From Candidatus Peregrinibacteria bacterium (lineage in GTDB: Bacteria; Patescibacteriota; Gracilibacteria; UBA1369; LOWO2-01-FULL-3): 6,076 bases of DNA. The position numbers and the translations under genes are program-made. Numbering within the stretch: position 1 is the stretch's first letter; each line of letters starts with the position of its first letter. Positions 5,620 to 6,076 of the stretch are shown here, piece by piece. The DNA lies in contig PXEC01000128.1 in NCBI GenBank assembly GCA_003566255.1, positions 1 through 6,076 of the forward strand, read 5' to 3'. The notes beneath the pieces are model-generated. The model saw only the letters and a list, made by a program, of their open reading frames with translations, was not told where the DNA came from and searched no databases.

Positions 5620-6018
5620 ATGACAACAAAGTCCAAATACATCTACGCGAACGGAAAAAGAAAATCATCAATAGCAAGAGTGAGACTTTACAAAGGCTCA
5701 GGGAAAATGACGGTTAATGAGAAAGCGGCCAAAGAATATTTCACTCCGAAAACACTTGTGACGGTTGCCGGATACCCTCTTACTTTAGTGGGATGTAAAG
5801 ACAAATTCGATATTTCAGCAAAAATAACGGGAGGAGGAATGAGTTCTCAAGCGGAAGCCTTAAGGCACGCAATAGCGAAAGCATTGGTTTTAAGCGATCC
5901 ACTTACAAAACCCACTCTTAAAAAAGCGGGCCTTCTTACCCGGGATTCAAGGGTCAAAGAGAGAAGAAAAGCCGGTTTGAAGAAAGCCAGAAAAGCTCCG
6001 CAATTCAGCAAACGTTAA
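5620..6018 (+). CDS. rpsI: 30S ribosomal protein S9 (uS9)
   Basis: S9 is in the 30S head; its C-terminal tail reaches the anticodon stem-loop of P-site tRNA. The 132 aa protein shows GKRKSSIARVRLYKGSGKMTVN (12-33), KITGGGMSSQAEALRHAIAKAL (68-89), LKKAGLLTRDSRVKERRK (100-117) and the tail KARKAPQFSKR (122-132), with the final Lys-Arg that touches tRNA. GGGMSSQAEA departs slightly from the frequent GGG-x-SGQAGA. Start ATG at 5620 is 4 nt after the rplM stop (spacer ACCA), the standard L13-S9 pairing. Two shorter segments inside the gene read GGAGG (for example 5831-5835), but they encode GGG and do not precede a start. It is the last clear gene in the window. Confidence 0.98.
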   Translation: MTTKSKYIYANGKRKSSIARVRLYKGSGKMTVNEKAAKEYFTPKTLVTVAGYPLTLVGCKDKFDISAKITGGGMSSQAEALRHAIAKALVLSDPLTKPTLKKAGLLTRDSRVKERRKAGLKKARKAPQFSKR

Positions 6019-6026
6019 GGTTTTGC

Positions 6027-6051
6027 AAAACGGCTGTGCTATGCGGTTTTT
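6027..6051 (+). terminator. Weak hairpin with T-run after rpsI, possible operon terminator
   Basis: AAAACGGC (6027-6034) can pair with GCGGTTTT (6043-6050) over 8 positions with one G-G mismatch, leaving an 8-nt loop; T6051 extends the T-run to five. The stem is weak and half of it is A-T pairs that use up the T-run, so this is a marginal terminator. A perfect 12-nt palindrome GTTTTGCAAAAC (6020-6031) overlaps the left arm and offers another fold. The position just after the last ribosomal gene is what favours a stop signal. It conflicts with the possible gene start at 6041. Confidence 0.3.
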
Positions 6052-6076
6052 AAAAGTTGTCAAACGAGACCTGGAG
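6041..6076 (+). CDS. Possible first 12 codons of the next gene, cut by window edge
   Basis: ATG at 6041 opens a frame that stays open to the window edge and reads MRFLKVVKRDLE. The frame is also open back through a TTG at 6023. Twelve codons cannot identify a protein. A hydrophobic-basic start like this would suit many proteins, so I give no function. The Arg codons here are CGG and CGA, unlike the AGA/AGG that dominate the upstream genes, which counts slightly against it being a member of the same operon. It sits 22 nt after rpsI. Confidence 0.22.
   Translation, partial: MRFLKVVKRDLE

Noticed and set aside
1..6076. Any mobile, defence, toxin or new multi-gene system
   Set aside because: Every frame of length is a standard housekeeping gene; no repeats, integrase, insertion ends or CRISPR units were found.

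Overview
The window is a stretch of bacterial chromosome carrying the end of the spc operon and the whole alpha operon, joined directly to the rplM-rpsI pair. All genes lie on the + strand. The order is secY (3' part only), adk, map, infA, rpmJ, rpsM, rpsK, rpsD, rpoA, rplQ, rplM, rpsI. Every gene is a recognisable housekeeping family and all are intact except secY, which runs off the left edge. I found no mobile element, CRISPR, tRNA, rRNA or defence gene, and no candidate for a new multi-gene system.

Organism: the gene order is bacterial. The genes are packed tightly (most spacers are 0-22 nt), coding strands are A- and purine-rich, Ile is mostly ATA, Arg is mostly AGA/AGG, S4 has no cysteines, and starts lack Shine-Dalgarno motifs. 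Together these fit a candidate phyla radiation (Patescibacteria) genome. This is an inference from overall character; no single marker proves it, and I cannot place it in a class. The code appears standard: no in-frame TGA occurs inside any gene, TGA ends infA, TAG ends rpmJ, and all others end in TAA.

Layout: 1-1926 holds secY-adk-map, covering membrane protein export, AMP/ADP balance and removal of initiator methionine. A 63-nt spacer follows. Next comes infA-rpmJ (1990-2330), overlapped by ATGA. The 67-nt spacer between rpmJ and rpsM holds a strong 15-bp hairpin, at the place where the alpha-operon leader bound by S4 lies in E. coli. Then rpsM-rpsK-rpsD-rpoA-rplQ (2398-5178) and rplM-rpsI (5187-6018) follow with spacers of only 4-22 nt. 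The last 58 nt hold either a weak terminator or the first codons of another gene.

Together the genes make parts of both ribosomal subunits (S13, S11, S4, S9, L36, L17, L13), initiation factor IF-1, the RNA polymerase alpha subunit and the Sec channel, so output of transcription, translation and export is tied in one transcription unit. The points most worth a second look are the rpmJ-rpsM hairpin and the consistent lack of Shine-Dalgarno sites with nearly G-free spacers.
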